Below, piece by piece: positions 34,202-43,138 of a DNA stretch of 64,000 nt (position 1 is the first letter of the stretch; each line of letters opens with the position of its first letter). A program made the translations under genes and the position numbers. The DNA comes from Phenylobacterium sp. Its GTDB lineage: Bacteria; Pseudomonadota; Alphaproteobacteria; Caulobacterales; Caulobacteraceae. The notes under the pieces were generated by a model. It did not search any database. It saw only the letters and a list, made by a program, of their open reading frames with translations, and was not told the origin of the DNA. The DNA is taken from assembly GCF_019636135.1 (NCBI RefSeq), contig NZ_JAHBYD010000014.1, forward strand, positions 1 to 64,000, in the 5' to 3' direction.

Positions 34202-35707
34202 ATGGGCGTGAGTATCAGGTCTACTGACCCATCAGCGGGATCTGTGACCACGTCACGCGACGGCCTCGTGGCCGCCGCCGCTCCGCTCCGCCTCCGCGAA
34301 CGCATCCTGTACGGCTTCGGCGAGGGCGGCGAGGGCGTCAAGAACACCGCCCTGCAGACCTTTCTGCTCTTCTACTACGTCCAGGTGGTGGGGATGTCGG
34401 GCGCCCTGTGCGGCCTGGCGCTGCTTCTCGCCCTTGTGATCGACGGCGTCACCGACCCGGCGATCGGCGCGTGGTCGGACCGCGTGCGCACGCGGATCGG
34501 GCGTCGCCATCCGTTCCTCTACACCGCCCCGCTGCCGCTGGGGATCAGCATCTGGTTGCTGTTCTCGCCGCCCGTCGGAGGCTCGCAGGGCGCGCTCTTC
34601 GCCTGGCTGCTGTTCTTCAGCCTGTGCGCGCGCGTCTCGATGAGCCTCTACTATGTGCCGCACATGGCGCTCAGCGCCGAACTCAGCCGCGACTTCAATG
34701 AACGCCTGTCGCTGAGCACCTACCGCATGCTGTTCACCCAGGTGGGCCGGATCGTGTGCCTCGCCGGCGCCTTCGGCCTGTTCTTCACGCCCTCGGCCGG
34801 GCGCCCCAACGGCCAGCTCAATCCGGACGCCTATCTGGGGTTCTCGATCTTCTGCGGCGTGTGCGTGGCGATCTTCGTGCTGGCCTCGGCGCTGGGCACG
34901 CAGCGCCGCGTGCTGGGCGCGGCGCGTGCGCCCAGCGGTCCGTCGGCGCACGCGCCGGCCGACATCCTGACCTCGTTCATCCAGGCGCTACGGCTCAAGA
35001 ACTTCCGTCGCTACTTCGTCGCCCTGCTGATCATGTATCTGTTCTCGGGCACCCAGAACGTCCTGGCCGTGCATATGAACACCTACTTCTGGGGCCTGAC
35101 GCCCCAGCAGAGCCAGTTCGCCTTCTACGCCCAGATCTTCGGCTTCATCGCCGGCCTGCCCTTCGGCCGGCCGCTGGCCGCGCGGCTCGACAAGAAGTGG
35201 GCCTACTGCTTCTGCGTCGGCTCGTCCTGCGTGGCGATGACCCTGCCGATCGTGCTGAACCTGGCGGGCGTGCTGCCGGGTGACGGCCAGACCCCGGCGC
35301 TGATGGGCGCGGTGCTGGGCAACCTCGGCTTCGGGCTGCTGGGCGCCAACTCCGGCGTGTTCTCGGCCGCCATGCTGGCCGACGTGGCCGACGAGTACGA
35401 CCTGCGCCACAACACCCGCGCCGAGGGCCTGTTCTTCGGCGCCATCGCCTTCTCGAGCAAGGCGTCGATCGGCCTGGGCGGCGCGATCGCCGGCGTGCTG
35501 CTGGACATCATCCGCTTCCCGCGGCCGCCCGACACGTCGCCGCCGTCGCCCGAGATCGTGACCCACCTCGGAATCGTGTACGGGCCCGTGCTGCTGGTGA
35601 TCCTGCTCGCCGGGCTGTCGATCATGTTCCGCTACGACCTGACCCGCGAGAAGCACGCCGCCATCGCCAGCCAACTGGCCGGGCGCGACGCGGCGGGCGG
35701 CGGCTGA
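34202..35707 (+). CDS. GPH-family (MFS_2) sugar:cation symporter, copy 1
   Basis: 501 aa, 12 predicted helices. The MelB-type signature DPAIGAWSDRVRTRIGRRHP lies in the helix 2-3 loop, with YVPHMALSAELSRDFNERL after it and MLADVADEYDLRHNTRAEGL in the second half. GPH transporters carry glycosides, pentosides or hexuronides with Na+ or H+. A second gene of this kind lies at 47851-49326. Start chosen at the ATG at 34202; the codon at 34196 (TTG) is an alternative. Confidence 0.87.
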   Translation: MGVSIRSTDPSAGSVTTSRDGLVAAAAPLRLRERILYGFGEGGEGVKNTALQTFLLFYYVQVVGMSGALCGLALLLALVIDGVTDPAIGAWSDRVRTRIGRRHPFLYTAPLPLGISIWLLFSPPVGGSQGALFAWLLFFSLCARVSMSLYYVPHMALSAELSRDFNERLSLSTYRMLFTQVGRIVCLAGAFGLFFTPSAGRPNGQLNPDAYLGFSIFCGVCVAIFVLASALGTQRRVLGAARAPSGPSAHAPADILTSFIQALRLKNFRRYFVALLIMYLFSGTQNVLAVHMNTYFWGLTPQQSQFAFYAQIFGFIAGLPFGRPLAARLDKKWAYCFCVGSSCVAMTLPIVLNLAGVLPGDGQTPALMGAVLGNLGFGLLGANSGVFSAAMLADVADEYDLRHNTRAEGLFFGAIAFSSKASIGLGGAIAGVLLDIIRFPRPPDTSPPSPEIVTHLGIVYGPVLLVILLAGLSIMFRYDLTREKHAAIASQLAGRDAAGGG

Positions 35708-35787
35708 AGCCGTCGGCCTGTCGTTTCGGGACCCAACATTCATGCGCGCCCGGGGACCTTCCCGGCGCGCCAGCAAGGAGCAGGAAG

Positions 35788-36591
35788 ATGCCGGGACGCC
35801 TCGATGGGAAAGTCGCCCTGATCACGGGTGGCACGAGCGGGATCGGGGAGGCCACCGTCGAGCTCTTCCTGGCGGAGGGCTGCAAGGTGGCGATCGCCGG
35901 CCGCAACGGCGGCAAGGGCGCCCAGATGGTCGAGCGCCTGGGCGCGAACGCCCGCTTCGTCCAGACCGACGTCTCGCGCGAAGCCGACATCAAGGCGGCG
36001 ATCGAGGCCACGGTCGACGCTTTCGGCCGCCTCGACTGCCTGTTCAGCAACGCGGGCGGCCCCTCCGCCGGCCGGGCGGACACCATCACCTGGGACGACT
36101 ACCGCCACGCCATGGACCTGTTGCTGGGCAGCGTGCTGTTCGGGATCCGCCACGCCGCGCCGATCATGAAGGCCCAGGGCCGCGGCGCGATCATCAACAA
36201 CTCGTCGGTCGCCGCGCTACGCGGCCACATGGGCGGCTATCTCTATTCCGTCGCCAAGGCGGGGGTGAAGCGCGCCACCGAGATGGCGGGGCTGGAGCTC
36301 GGCGCGTACGGCGTCACCGTGAACTGCATCTCGCCGGGCGCGATCGCCACGCCGATCTTCTTCGGCGGGTCGAAGGCGGCGGCCGAACTGGACGCGGCCC
36401 ACGCCGACGCGAAGCTTCGGAAGCTGACGGACAACCTGGCGAAGGCGACCCCGCTGCGTCGTTCGGGCCTGCCGCACGACATCGCGACCGCGGCCCTGTT
36501 CCTGGCTTCGGACGAGGGCGCCTACATCAATTGCCACGACCTCGTCGTCGACGGCGGCATGACGTCGGGCGGCCGGACCAACTTCGAATAG
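35788..36591 (+). CDS. Short-chain dehydrogenase/reductase
   Basis: 267 aa classical SDR. NAD(P) site TGGTSGIG (13-20), structural NAG (88-90), catalytic Ser139/140 and Tyr153-x3-Lys157 in YLYSVAKAG, and a C-terminal YINCHDLVVDGGMTSGG. Oxidises a secondary alcohol or reduces a ketone. Starts 80 bases after the symporter behind AAGGAG, with a GC-rich hairpin in the leader. Probably one oxidation step of the cluster's pathway. Confidence 0.9.
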   Translation: MPGRLDGKVALITGGTSGIGEATVELFLAEGCKVAIAGRNGGKGAQMVERLGANARFVQTDVSREADIKAAIEATVDAFGRLDCLFSNAGGPSAGRADTITWDDYRHAMDLLLGSVLFGIRHAAPIMKAQGRGAIINNSSVAALRGHMGGYLYSVAKAGVKRATEMAGLELGAYGVTVNCISPGAIATPIFFGGSKAAAELDAAHADAKLRKLTDNLAKATPLRRSGLPHDIATAALFLASDEGAYINCHDLVVDGGMTSGGRTNFE

Positions 36592-36749
36592 GCCGGCAGG
36601 GCGGCGCCGGACCGGCCACCGCGCCGCCGGCGGAACGGGCGTTTTCGCGGCGTGTTCGCCACAACGCTGCGCCCCGGGCCAAGATATGCACCTAAGTGTC
36701 ATTTTGTTCTGAGTTTCCTTATTGACACGCATGCGGCCGCTAGTGAATT

Positions 36750-36764
36750 TGTGACTAGATCACA
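36750..36764. promoter_or_regulatory. Perfect 15-bp palindrome upstream of the second-cluster TBDR
   Basis: TGTGACTAGATCACA, 38 bases before the receptor start. TTGACA at 36722-36727 could be a -35 element. The half-site TGTGACT recurs at 41417 in front of the carboxylase genes. It resembles a CRP site, but the spacer is one base short. Confidence 0.45.
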
Positions 36765-36801
36765 GAAGCGGCCGAGCCGCCGGAGAGGGAGGGTGACCAG
36801 C

Positions 36802-39408
36802 ATGCCAATTCGGCAGTCGCGCAGCCATGCGTCCTTGTTTTGTGGGGTGGCTCTGGCGGCCATCGCGTCCGCGGCCGGCGCCCAGGAGGCGGCGTCGAAC
36901 GCGCAGGCGCGCGGCGAGGCGCAGCTCGACGAGGTCGTGGTGACCGCCCGACGGGTCGCGGAGAACCTGCAGGAGGTTCCCGTGGCCGTCACCGCCATCA
37001 GCGGCGAGGCCGTCAAGGAACGCGGCATCGTCAGCACCACCGACGTGATGTTCGCCGCACCGTCCGTCCAGATGACCACGACGTTCGGCCGCCTGTCGGG
37101 CGCCTTCAGCGTGCGCGGACTGGCGAACGGCACCCAGACCTACTTCGCCGAAGTGCCCGGCGGGCCGACCGAAAGCGCCGCGCCGTTCTACGACATCGCG
37201 TCCGTCCAGGTGCTGAACGGCCCGCAGGGCACGCTGTTCGGCCGCGCCAACACCGCCGGCGCCGTCCTCGTCGAACCGGCCAAGCCCGAGTTCGACCGGT
37301 TCTACGGCAGCGTCGAAGCGGCCTACGGCAACCTGGACCTGTTCCGCGCCACCGGCATCGTGAACGTCCCGGTGATCCCCGACATGCTGGCCGTGCGCCT
37401 GGCGGTGCATAAGGACCACCTGGACGGCTACGTCAAAACCTTCCCCGACATCGGCCGCCTCTCCAGCAGCAACTCGCAGGAGGCCCGCTTCAGCGTCAAC
37501 TTCAAGGCGTTCAACGACCGCTTCACCAGCTATTCGGTGCTCGACTACTACGACGTCGACCAGGCGGCGTCCGGGGTCACGCTCGCGGCCATCAATCCGA
37601 ACGTGGCGCTCCTGAACCTGCCGGCGTCCATCGATGCGCCGAACGGCCTCACCATCGGCACGCAGCGCTTCGGCGCCCCCTGCGCCCAGGCCGTCGCGGC
37701 CGGCCTGTCGCCGAACCTCAATGCCTGCATCGACCAGCGGCTGCGGATCGCGGCGACCCTCAAGCCGGCGCTGATCGCCGAGTACGAGCGGATCCGCAAC
37801 GGCGGCCACGACGCGGTCCGCAGCACGCCCGGCGACACGTCGCTCGAGCAGGCCGAGCTGCTGCGCAAGTGGACGTTCGTCAACCAGAGCGCCATCGACT
37901 TCGGCACGCTCTTCGACTTCACCACCGTCAGCCTGCGGAACATCTTCAGCTACCAGGCGGCCCGCGGCGCCACGGGCTGGGACACCGACGGCATGGGCGG
38001 CCTGATACAGTCGTCCGTCTCTGTCGGACAGCTCACCGCCTACGCCTTCTCGGTGGCGGCGCAGCAGCAGGGCAACATCGGGCTGGTGGGCGTCGGGCCC
38101 TATCAGAAGGTCTACACCAACGAGACGCAGCTCCGCGGCTCGGTCAAGGACGGCCTGCTCGTCTGGAGCATGGGCGGCTACTACCAGAAGAACCCGAACC
38201 CCCATAACCTGGAGGGCGTCCGGAACATCAGCCGCACCAACTCCGGCATCGGCCTCGCCACGCTCGGCTACAACCCGTCCTTCCCGTTCTCGGACGGGGG
38301 CCAGACCACGCAGCGCGCGGTCTACGCCCAGGGCACGGCGGACGTCTCGTTCGTCGCGCCGTTCATCGAGGCGCTGCACTTCACCTACGGGTACCGCAAG
38401 TCCTGGGACAAGGCGGAGCTGTTCACCCGCCCCGTGGTGACCGAACTGCCCTCGGGCCGCTACGTGCCCGGGGCCGCGCGCAACCGGTCGTTCACGAAGA
38501 GCGACGGCGTGAACACCACGCTCTCGCTCGACGGCCAGGTGACGCCGGATCTGCTGGTGTACGGCGCCACCCGCAAGGGCTACCGCCCGGGCGGCCTCAA
38601 CCTCGTGCTGAACTCGGCGGGCCTGCCCAACTTCAAGCCCGAGTACGATCCCGAGACGGTCCGCGACTACGAGCTCGGCGCGAAGTGGGACTTCCACGTC
38701 GCCGACGCCCGCGCGCGCCTGAACGCGGCGCTCTATCGGACCGAGTATTCCAACATCCAGCGCACGTTCAACGCGGCCGTGGCCGGCGTGACCACCACCT
38801 ACGTCGTGAACGCCTCGGCCGCCGTCATCAAGGGCGCCGAGTTCCAGGGCCAGGTGGTGTTCGGCGACTGGAGCGTCTCGGGAACCTACGCCTACGCCGA
38901 CGCGAAGTTCACCGACTGGGTCGGCGCCGACCCGCTGGCGCTCATCACGCCCGGCAACGCGCGCTGCATCCCGCCGTCGACGGCGTCGCTCTGCCTGATC
39001 GACCTGTCGAACAACCCGTTCCCGAACATCTCCAAGCACCAGGGCAGCGTGACGGTGAAGTACGCCCTGCCCCTCGCCGACGACCAGGGCCAGGCGTCCG
39101 TCCAGGGCACGCTCTACGCCCAGTCGCGCCGCTACTTCAGCGACGCGGGGGCGCGGAACCTGGAGCAGTACGGGCCGGGCGTGCTGGGCGCGCTCTCGCA
39201 GGGCGGCTTCAGCCGGATCAACCTTCGCGCCGACTGGAAGAACATCCGCGGCACGACCTGGAGCGCCGGCGCCTTCGTCAACAACCTGACCGATGCGAAC
39301 TACAAGCTGACGGCCATCACGCAGCTCCACTCGCTGGGCACCGGCACCGTCATCTACGGTGAGCCTCGCACCTACGGCCTGGAAGTCCGCTACGCCTTCG
39401 GCAACTGA
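36802..39408 (+). CDS. TonB-dependent receptor of the catabolic cluster
   Basis: 868 aa from the ATG at 36802 (GGGAGGGTGA upstream). Signal peptide ending AAGAQ, TonB box LDEVVVTARRVAENLQEVPV, plug with VQMTTTFGRLSGAFSVRG and VQVLNGPQGTLFGRANTAGA, then a barrel ending YGLEVRYAFGN. The ENLQEVPVAVTAIS form is typical of the many receptors that sphingomonads and caulobacters devote to organic substrates. Placed between the SDR and TetR genes, it probably imports the substrate of this cluster. Confidence 0.9.
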   Translation: MPIRQSRSHASLFCGVALAAIASAAGAQEAASNAQARGEAQLDEVVVTARRVAENLQEVPVAVTAISGEAVKERGIVSTTDVMFAAPSVQMTTTFGRLSGAFSVRGLANGTQTYFAEVPGGPTESAAPFYDIASVQVLNGPQGTLFGRANTAGAVLVEPAKPEFDRFYGSVEAAYGNLDLFRATGIVNVPVIPDMLAVRLAVHKDHLDGYVKTFPDIGRLSSSNSQEARFSVNFKAFNDRFTSYSVLDYYDVDQAASGVTLAAINPNVALLNLPASIDAPNGLTIGTQRFGAPCAQAVAAGLSPNLNACIDQRLRIAATLKPALIAEYERIRNGGHDAVRSTPGDTSLEQAELLRKWTFVNQSAIDFGTLFDFTTVSLRNIFSYQAARGATGWDTDGMGGLIQSSVSVGQLTAYAFSVAAQQQGNIGLVGVGPYQKVYTNETQLRGSVKDGLLVWSMGGYYQKNPNPHNLEGVRNISRTNSGIGLATLGYNPSFPFSDGGQTTQRAVYAQGTADVSFVAPFIEALHFTYGYRKSWDKAELFTRPVVTELPSGRYVPGAARNRSFTKSDGVNTTLSLDGQVTPDLLVYGATRKGYRPGGLNLVLNSAGLPNFKPEYDPETVRDYELGAKWDFHVADARARLNAALYRTEYSNIQRTFNAAVAGVTTTYVVNASAAVIKGAEFQGQVVFGDWSVSGTYAYADAKFTDWVGADPLALITPGNARCIPPSTASLCLIDLSNNPFPNISKHQGSVTVKYALPLADDQGQASVQGTLYAQSRRYFSDAGARNLEQYGPGVLGALSQGGFSRINLRADWKNIRGTTWSAGAFVNNLTDANYKLTAITQLHSLGTGTVIYGEPRTYGLEVRYAFGN

Positions 39409-39420
39409 GGCGTAGCCGCC

Positions 39421-39451
39421 CGCGGCGCGCCCCTCCCCCCGGCGCGCCGCG
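39421..39451. terminator. GC-rich hairpin after the TBDR
   Basis: CGCGGCGCGCC (39421-39431) and GGCGCGCCGCG (39441-39451) form a perfect 11-bp stem with a C-rich loop, 13 bases past the TBDR stop. No T run follows, so it is a probable but not classical terminator. Confidence 0.45.
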
Positions 39452-39545
39452 CGGCGTTGGCCAGGTCCGCCCGAACGGATTTAGCCGCGCCACCGACTCT
39501 CGCTATGTGACGTCTGAGCGAAGGTCGGTGGGCATGGGTTCGGGA

Positions 39546-40184
39546 ATGAAGCTGCCTCTGCGCGAGCGGAAGAAGGTCAGGACGGCCCAGGCCATCGAGA
39601 AGGCCGCTTCAGAGCTGTTCGACGCCCAGGGCTTCGACGCGACCACCCTCGAGCAGATCGCCGAGGTGGCCGACATCCACAAGCAGACGGTGCTGCGCTA
39701 CTTCAAGACGAAGGAAGACATCGCGTTCGCGCACCGCAACCGCCTGTTCGACGACTTCGTTCGCGGGCTCGAGGGGCGGCAGGGCGGCGTCCTCGACTAC
39801 TGGCGCGGCTACATCGAAGAGACGTCGAAATACGCCAGCAAGACCAATGCGCTGCGCAAGTGGCTGGACTTCATCGGCCCCGACGATCGCCTCTACGCCT
39901 ACCAGTTGCGCCTGAACCAGCGCTACCAGGACGTCCTGGCCGACGCCCTCGCCGTCGAGGCGGGGACAGATCCCGACAGCGACGTCTTCGCGCACGCCAT
40001 CGCCGCCATGCTGGTCGGCGGCAACGCCGACGTCGCGCGGATGACGATCCGCGGCGGCCGCGACAAGGATGTGGCCCACAACGTCGTCCAGGTCATCGAC
40101 CTGGCCCAGACGCTTCGCCGCGAGACCATCCCGCCCGCCAAGCCGGCCAAGGCCGCGCGCAGGCCGCGCCCGACCGCGAAGTAA
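39546..40184 (+). CDS. TetR-family regulator, paralog A
   Basis: 212 aa. Helix-turn-helix near the N-terminus: FDAQGFDATTLEQIAEVAD followed by HKQTVLRYFKTKEDIAFA. The ligand-binding half includes DDRLYAYQLRLNQRY. It is strongly similar to the regulator at 47155-47820, and alignment of MKLPLRERKK with MTTSLRERKK sets the start at 39546; ATG 39534 and GTG 39507 are in-frame alternatives. A natural candidate to bind the palindromes scattered through the cluster. Confidence 0.88.
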   Translation: MKLPLRERKKVRTAQAIEKAASELFDAQGFDATTLEQIAEVADIHKQTVLRYFKTKEDIAFAHRNRLFDDFVRGLEGRQGGVLDYWRGYIEETSKYASKTNALRKWLDFIGPDDRLYAYQLRLNQRYQDVLADALAVEAGTDPDSDVFAHAIAAMLVGGNADVARMTIRGGRDKDVAHNVVQVIDLAQTLRRETIPPAKPAKAARRPRPTAK

Positions 40185-40232
40185 CCGGGCAGGCCCGGAC
40201 CCGAAGCCCGGCGGACCCGAGACGATTTTGAG

Positions 40233-40260
40233 ACTCGACATCGAGTGAGACCGAGTGACA
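40233..40260. promoter_or_regulatory. Operator-like sites upstream of the first PhyH gene
   Basis: Palindrome ACTCGA-CA-TCGAGT (40233-40246) followed by CGAGTGACA (40252-40260), 41 bases before the dioxygenase start. The GAGTGACA half-site also occurs at 49375 and, as AGTGACA, at 50543 and 50619. Confidence 0.4.
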
Positions 40261-40300
40261 TAATTCTCGGACATACTCGTAATTCTGCTCGGAGAGACCG

Positions 40301-41299
40301 ATGTCTGAGACCCTCACCCGACCGGCGACCAGGCAGCGGACTCCGCTCTCGGTGGTCTCCCGCCGACTTGGAAGAAGCGACGAGGCGGCCTTCCAGCGCA
40401 TCATGGACAACATCGCCGAGCTCGGGCTGAACGAGAACCTGCTCGAGTTGCTGTCGGTGGGCTACACGGTCGTGCCGGGGGTGCTGTCGCAGGACCGCAT
40501 CGACCGCGCCAAGGCGGCCATCCTTCGCCGCGTCGAGAGCAAGCTTGGCCGGCCGATCGACCCGCAGACCGCGACGTCGGACGACTTCGCCGGCATGGCC
40601 TATCAGCACTACCTGCTCTTCGAAGACCCGGTCTTCCAGGAGATCCTGATGGAGCCGCGGCCGCTGGCGCTCATGACCTACCTCCTGGGCGAGAGCTGCG
40701 TCCTCTCGTCGATGGGCAGCCACTTCAGGGGCCCCGGCGGCCTGCCGCTGGCCTTCCACGCCGACGGCTCGGCGACCGGCCTGATGTCGAAGACCTCGAT
40801 GGTCGCCAACTGCAACTACGCGCTGACGCCGTACAGCCGCGAGGCCGGCGCGCTGGCGATCGTGCCGCGCAGCCACCTCGCGGAACGGCAGCCGACGGCG
40901 CACGAGAACTGGATGGTCGGCGACCGCACGATGGCCGAGGTCATCTCGCAGAACCTGTCCGAGGAAGAGATCGACGCGCTGGACTGGCAGTGCCCGCCCG
41001 GCGCCGTGACCCTGGACCTCAAGCCGGGCGACGCGGTCATCTGGCACGGCAACACCTGGCACGGCGGCTGGCGGCGCGAGCTGCCGGGCGTGCGCATGAA
41101 CCTGGCCACCTACATGTGCCGCCAGCACATGCTGCCCCAGGAACGCAAGGGCGACGACCGCTATCCCGAGGTCTTCAACCGCTACTCCAACGAGCCGCGG
41201 TTCGCCCAGTTGCTGGGCGAGAACACCTACAACGGCTGGCGAGAGGAAGGGCCCGACAACTCCGGAGCCAGGATGGCGCCCGTCGGCATTTTCGACTGA
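40301..41299 (+). CDS. Phytanoyl-CoA dioxygenase (PhyH) family protein, copy 1
   Basis: 332 aa Fe(II)/2-oxoglutarate oxygenase. Iron ligands are expected from His153 and Asp155 (FHADGS) and His254 (WHGNTWHGG), with Arg265 (GVRMNL) for 2-oxoglutarate. PhyH enzymes hydroxylate acyl-CoAs or diverse small molecules. It resembles the protein at 50672-51562 (SNLAELEAFGFTV versus ENLLELLSVGYTV; both have WHGNTWHG). Start follows CGGAGAG. Probably an oxidative entry step, substrate unknown. Confidence 0.88.
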   Translation: MSETLTRPATRQRTPLSVVSRRLGRSDEAAFQRIMDNIAELGLNENLLELLSVGYTVVPGVLSQDRIDRAKAAILRRVESKLGRPIDPQTATSDDFAGMAYQHYLLFEDPVFQEILMEPRPLALMTYLLGESCVLSSMGSHFRGPGGLPLAFHADGSATGLMSKTSMVANCNYALTPYSREAGALAIVPRSHLAERQPTAHENWMVGDRTMAEVISQNLSEEEIDALDWQCPPGAVTLDLKPGDAVIWHGNTWHGGWRRELPGVRMNLATYMCRQHMLPQERKGDDRYPEVFNRYSNEPRFAQLLGENTYNGWREEGPDNSGARMAPVGIFD

Positions 41300-41416
41300 T
41301 CCCGACCTGACCGAAGGGGTGGCGCGACATGACGGTGTGGCCAGGCGACCGGCGCGCACCATTCCGCGCGCAGGCGCTCCGGACGGTCACCGGCCCATCC
41401 GATACTTCTATGGAAA

Positions 41417-41430
41417 TGTGACTCGATCTC
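41417..41430. promoter_or_regulatory. TGTGACT half-site upstream of the carboxylase operon
   Basis: TGTGACTCGATCTC, 39 bases before the biotin carrier gene, shares TGTGACT with the palindrome at 36750 and ACTCGA with that at 40233. Confidence 0.3.
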
Positions 41431-41468
41431 GTTGATCGGCGAGCGAGCAGGCACAGGGATCGTCGCAC

Positions 41469-41690
41469 GTGGCTCAACAAGTCGTCAGGTCCGAACTGGC
41501 CGCCAATGTCTGGAAGGTCGAAGTCGCCGTCGGCGACAAGGTCGAGGTCGACGACACCCTGATGATCTTCGAGTCCATGAAGATGGAGATCCCGGTCGCG
41601 GCGCCATGCGCCGGCGTCGTCGCGGCGATCGATGTCGAAGAGGGCCAGTCGGTCGCCGAGGGCCAGATCGTCGCGATCCTCGAGCGTTGA
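41469..41690 (+). CDS. Free-standing biotin carboxyl carrier protein
   Basis: 73 aa from a GTG start. It is a lone biotinyl domain with FESMKMEI, Lys38 being the biotinylation site, and the usual mirror-image half APCAGVVAAIDVEEGQSV. It carries the carboxybiotin between the biotin carboxylase, four bases downstream, and the carboxyltransferase. In most acyl-CoA carboxylases this domain is fused to the carboxylase; here it is separate, as in some actinobacterial and archaeal-type systems. First gene of a tight four-gene operon. Confidence 0.9.
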   Translation: MAQQVVRSELAANVWKVEVAVGDKVEVDDTLMIFESMKMEIPVAAPCAGVVAAIDVEEGQSVAEGQIVAILER

Positions 41691-41694
41691 GGGG

Positions 41695-43122
41695 ATGGCG
41701 CGGCCGCTCTTCCGCAAGGTCCTGATCGCCAACCGCGGCGAGATCGCCTGCCGCGTCATCCGCACCTGCCGCAGGATGGGCATCGCCACGGCGGCCATCT
41801 ATTCCGACGCCGACGCCCGGGCCCAGCACGTCCAGGCCGCCGACGAGGCGATCCGCATCGGCGAGCCTCCGCCGCGGGAAAGCTACCTCTCCATCGAGCG
41901 CGTGGTGGGCGCGGCGATCGCGGCCGGCGCCGACGCGGTCCATCCCGGCTACGGCTTCCTCTCCGAGAACGCCGACTTCGCCCAGGCCTGCGAGGCGGCC
42001 GGCCTCACCTTCATCGGGCCGCGCCCCGAGACGATCCGCCAGATGGCGCTGAAGGACGCCGGCAAGCGCATCGCCCGCGACGCCGGCGTCCCCGTGCTGG
42101 GCGAGGGCGAACCCGCAGAGTCCGATGCGGCTCTGCTGGCCGCGGCCGAGGCCGTGGGATTCCCGGTGCTGATCAAGGCGATCGCCGGCGGCGGCGGCCG
42201 CGGCATGCGGCGCGCCGACGCCGCGGACCTGTTCATGGCGGCGCTGGCCGGCGCGCGGCGCGAGGCGCTGGCGGCCTTCGGCGACGACCGCGTCCTGGTG
42301 GAGAAGTTCCTGACGCGCCCGCGGCACATCGAAGTGCAGGTGTTCGGCGACGGCGCCGGCGAGGTCGTGCATCTCTTCGAGCGCGACTGCTCGATCCAGC
42401 GACGCCACCAGAAGGTGTTCGAGGAATGCCCCGCCCCCGGACTTTCGCCGGAGATGCGCGAGGCGGTGACCCAGGCGGCCGTCGCCGTCGCCCGTCGCAT
42501 CGCCTACCGCGGCGCCGGCACGGTCGAGTTCATCGCCGACGTCTCCGAAGGCCTGCGGGCGGACCGCTTCTGGTTCATGGAGATGAACACCCGCCTGCAG
42601 GTCGAGCACCCCGTCACCGAAGCCGTGCTCGGCGTCGACCTGGTGGAGTGGCAGCTCCGGATCGCGGCCGGCCAGCCGTTGCCCCGCCGGCAGTCGGAGC
42701 TGGCGCTGAACGGCCATGCCCTGGAGGCGCGGATCTGCGCCGAGAACCCGCGCAAGAAGTACTTCCCCTCACCCGGCCGCCTGTCCCGCGTCACGTTCCC
42801 CTCCAGCGGCGCACGCGTGGACACGGGTGTGACGGCCGGGGACGAGGTGACGCCCTTCTACGATTCCCTGTTGGCGAAGCTGATCGTGTCCGCGCCGACA
42901 CGGCTGGAGGCGACCGAGGCGATGGCGCGCGCGCTGGAGGCCTGCCGCATCCAAGGCGTCGCCACCAATCTGGACCTGCTGCACGCCGTCGCCATCCACC
43001 CGGCCTTCCGGGCCGGCGACGTCGACACGTCGTTCCTGGAGAGGTTCGGCGAGCCGCTCGTCGCGCACGCCAGGCCCGCGCACGACGACGCCCTGGCGTC
43101 GACGCCATCGAACCCGAACTGA
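41695..43122 (+). CDS. Biotin carboxylase subunit of an acyl-CoA carboxylase
   Basis: 475 aa ATP-grasp enzyme that carboxylates the biotin of the preceding carrier protein using bicarbonate and ATP. KVLIANRGEIACRVIRTCRR opens the N-domain. KAIAGGGGRGMR is the glycine-rich ATP loop. ERDCSIQRRHQKVFEECPAP and MEMNTRLQVEHPVTE are the catalytic segments, and a C-terminal domain follows. Lacks a fused biotinyl domain, consistent with the separate carrier. Start ATG at 41695, GAGGGG before it. Confidence 0.94.
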   Translation: MARPLFRKVLIANRGEIACRVIRTCRRMGIATAAIYSDADARAQHVQAADEAIRIGEPPPRESYLSIERVVGAAIAAGADAVHPGYGFLSENADFAQACEAAGLTFIGPRPETIRQMALKDAGKRIARDAGVPVLGEGEPAESDAALLAAAEAVGFPVLIKAIAGGGGRGMRRADAADLFMAALAGARREALAAFGDDRVLVEKFLTRPRHIEVQVFGDGAGEVVHLFERDCSIQRRHQKVFEECPAPGLSPEMREAVTQAAVAVARRIAYRGAGTVEFIADVSEGLRADRFWFMEMNTRLQVEHPVTEAVLGVDLVEWQLRIAAGQPLPRRQSELALNGHALEARICAENPRKKYFPSPGRLSRVTFPSSGARVDTGVTAGDEVTPFYDSLLAKLIVSAPTRLEATEAMARALEACRIQGVATNLDLLHAVAIHPAFRAGDVDTSFLERFGEPLVAHARPAHDDALASTPSNPN

Positions 43123-43138
43123 CGGAAGGCCGCCGACG

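Noticed and set aside
36733..36748. GCGGCCGCTAGTGAATT, which resembles cloning-vector linker sequence
   Set aside because: The match is short, flanking bases do not continue any vector, and the region makes sense as a promoter. Probably chance; read mapping over it would settle the matter.
36750..36764. TGTGA-N5-TCACA as a CRP/FNR site
   Set aside because: The CRP consensus has a six-base spacer. With five bases, the half-sites are out of register; a TetR-type operator related to other sites in the cluster fits better.
36760..39330. Minus-strand open frame of about 856 codons opposite the second-cluster TBDR
   Set aside because: A G+C artefact opposite a clear TonB-dependent receptor; no recognisable domain or ribosome binding site.
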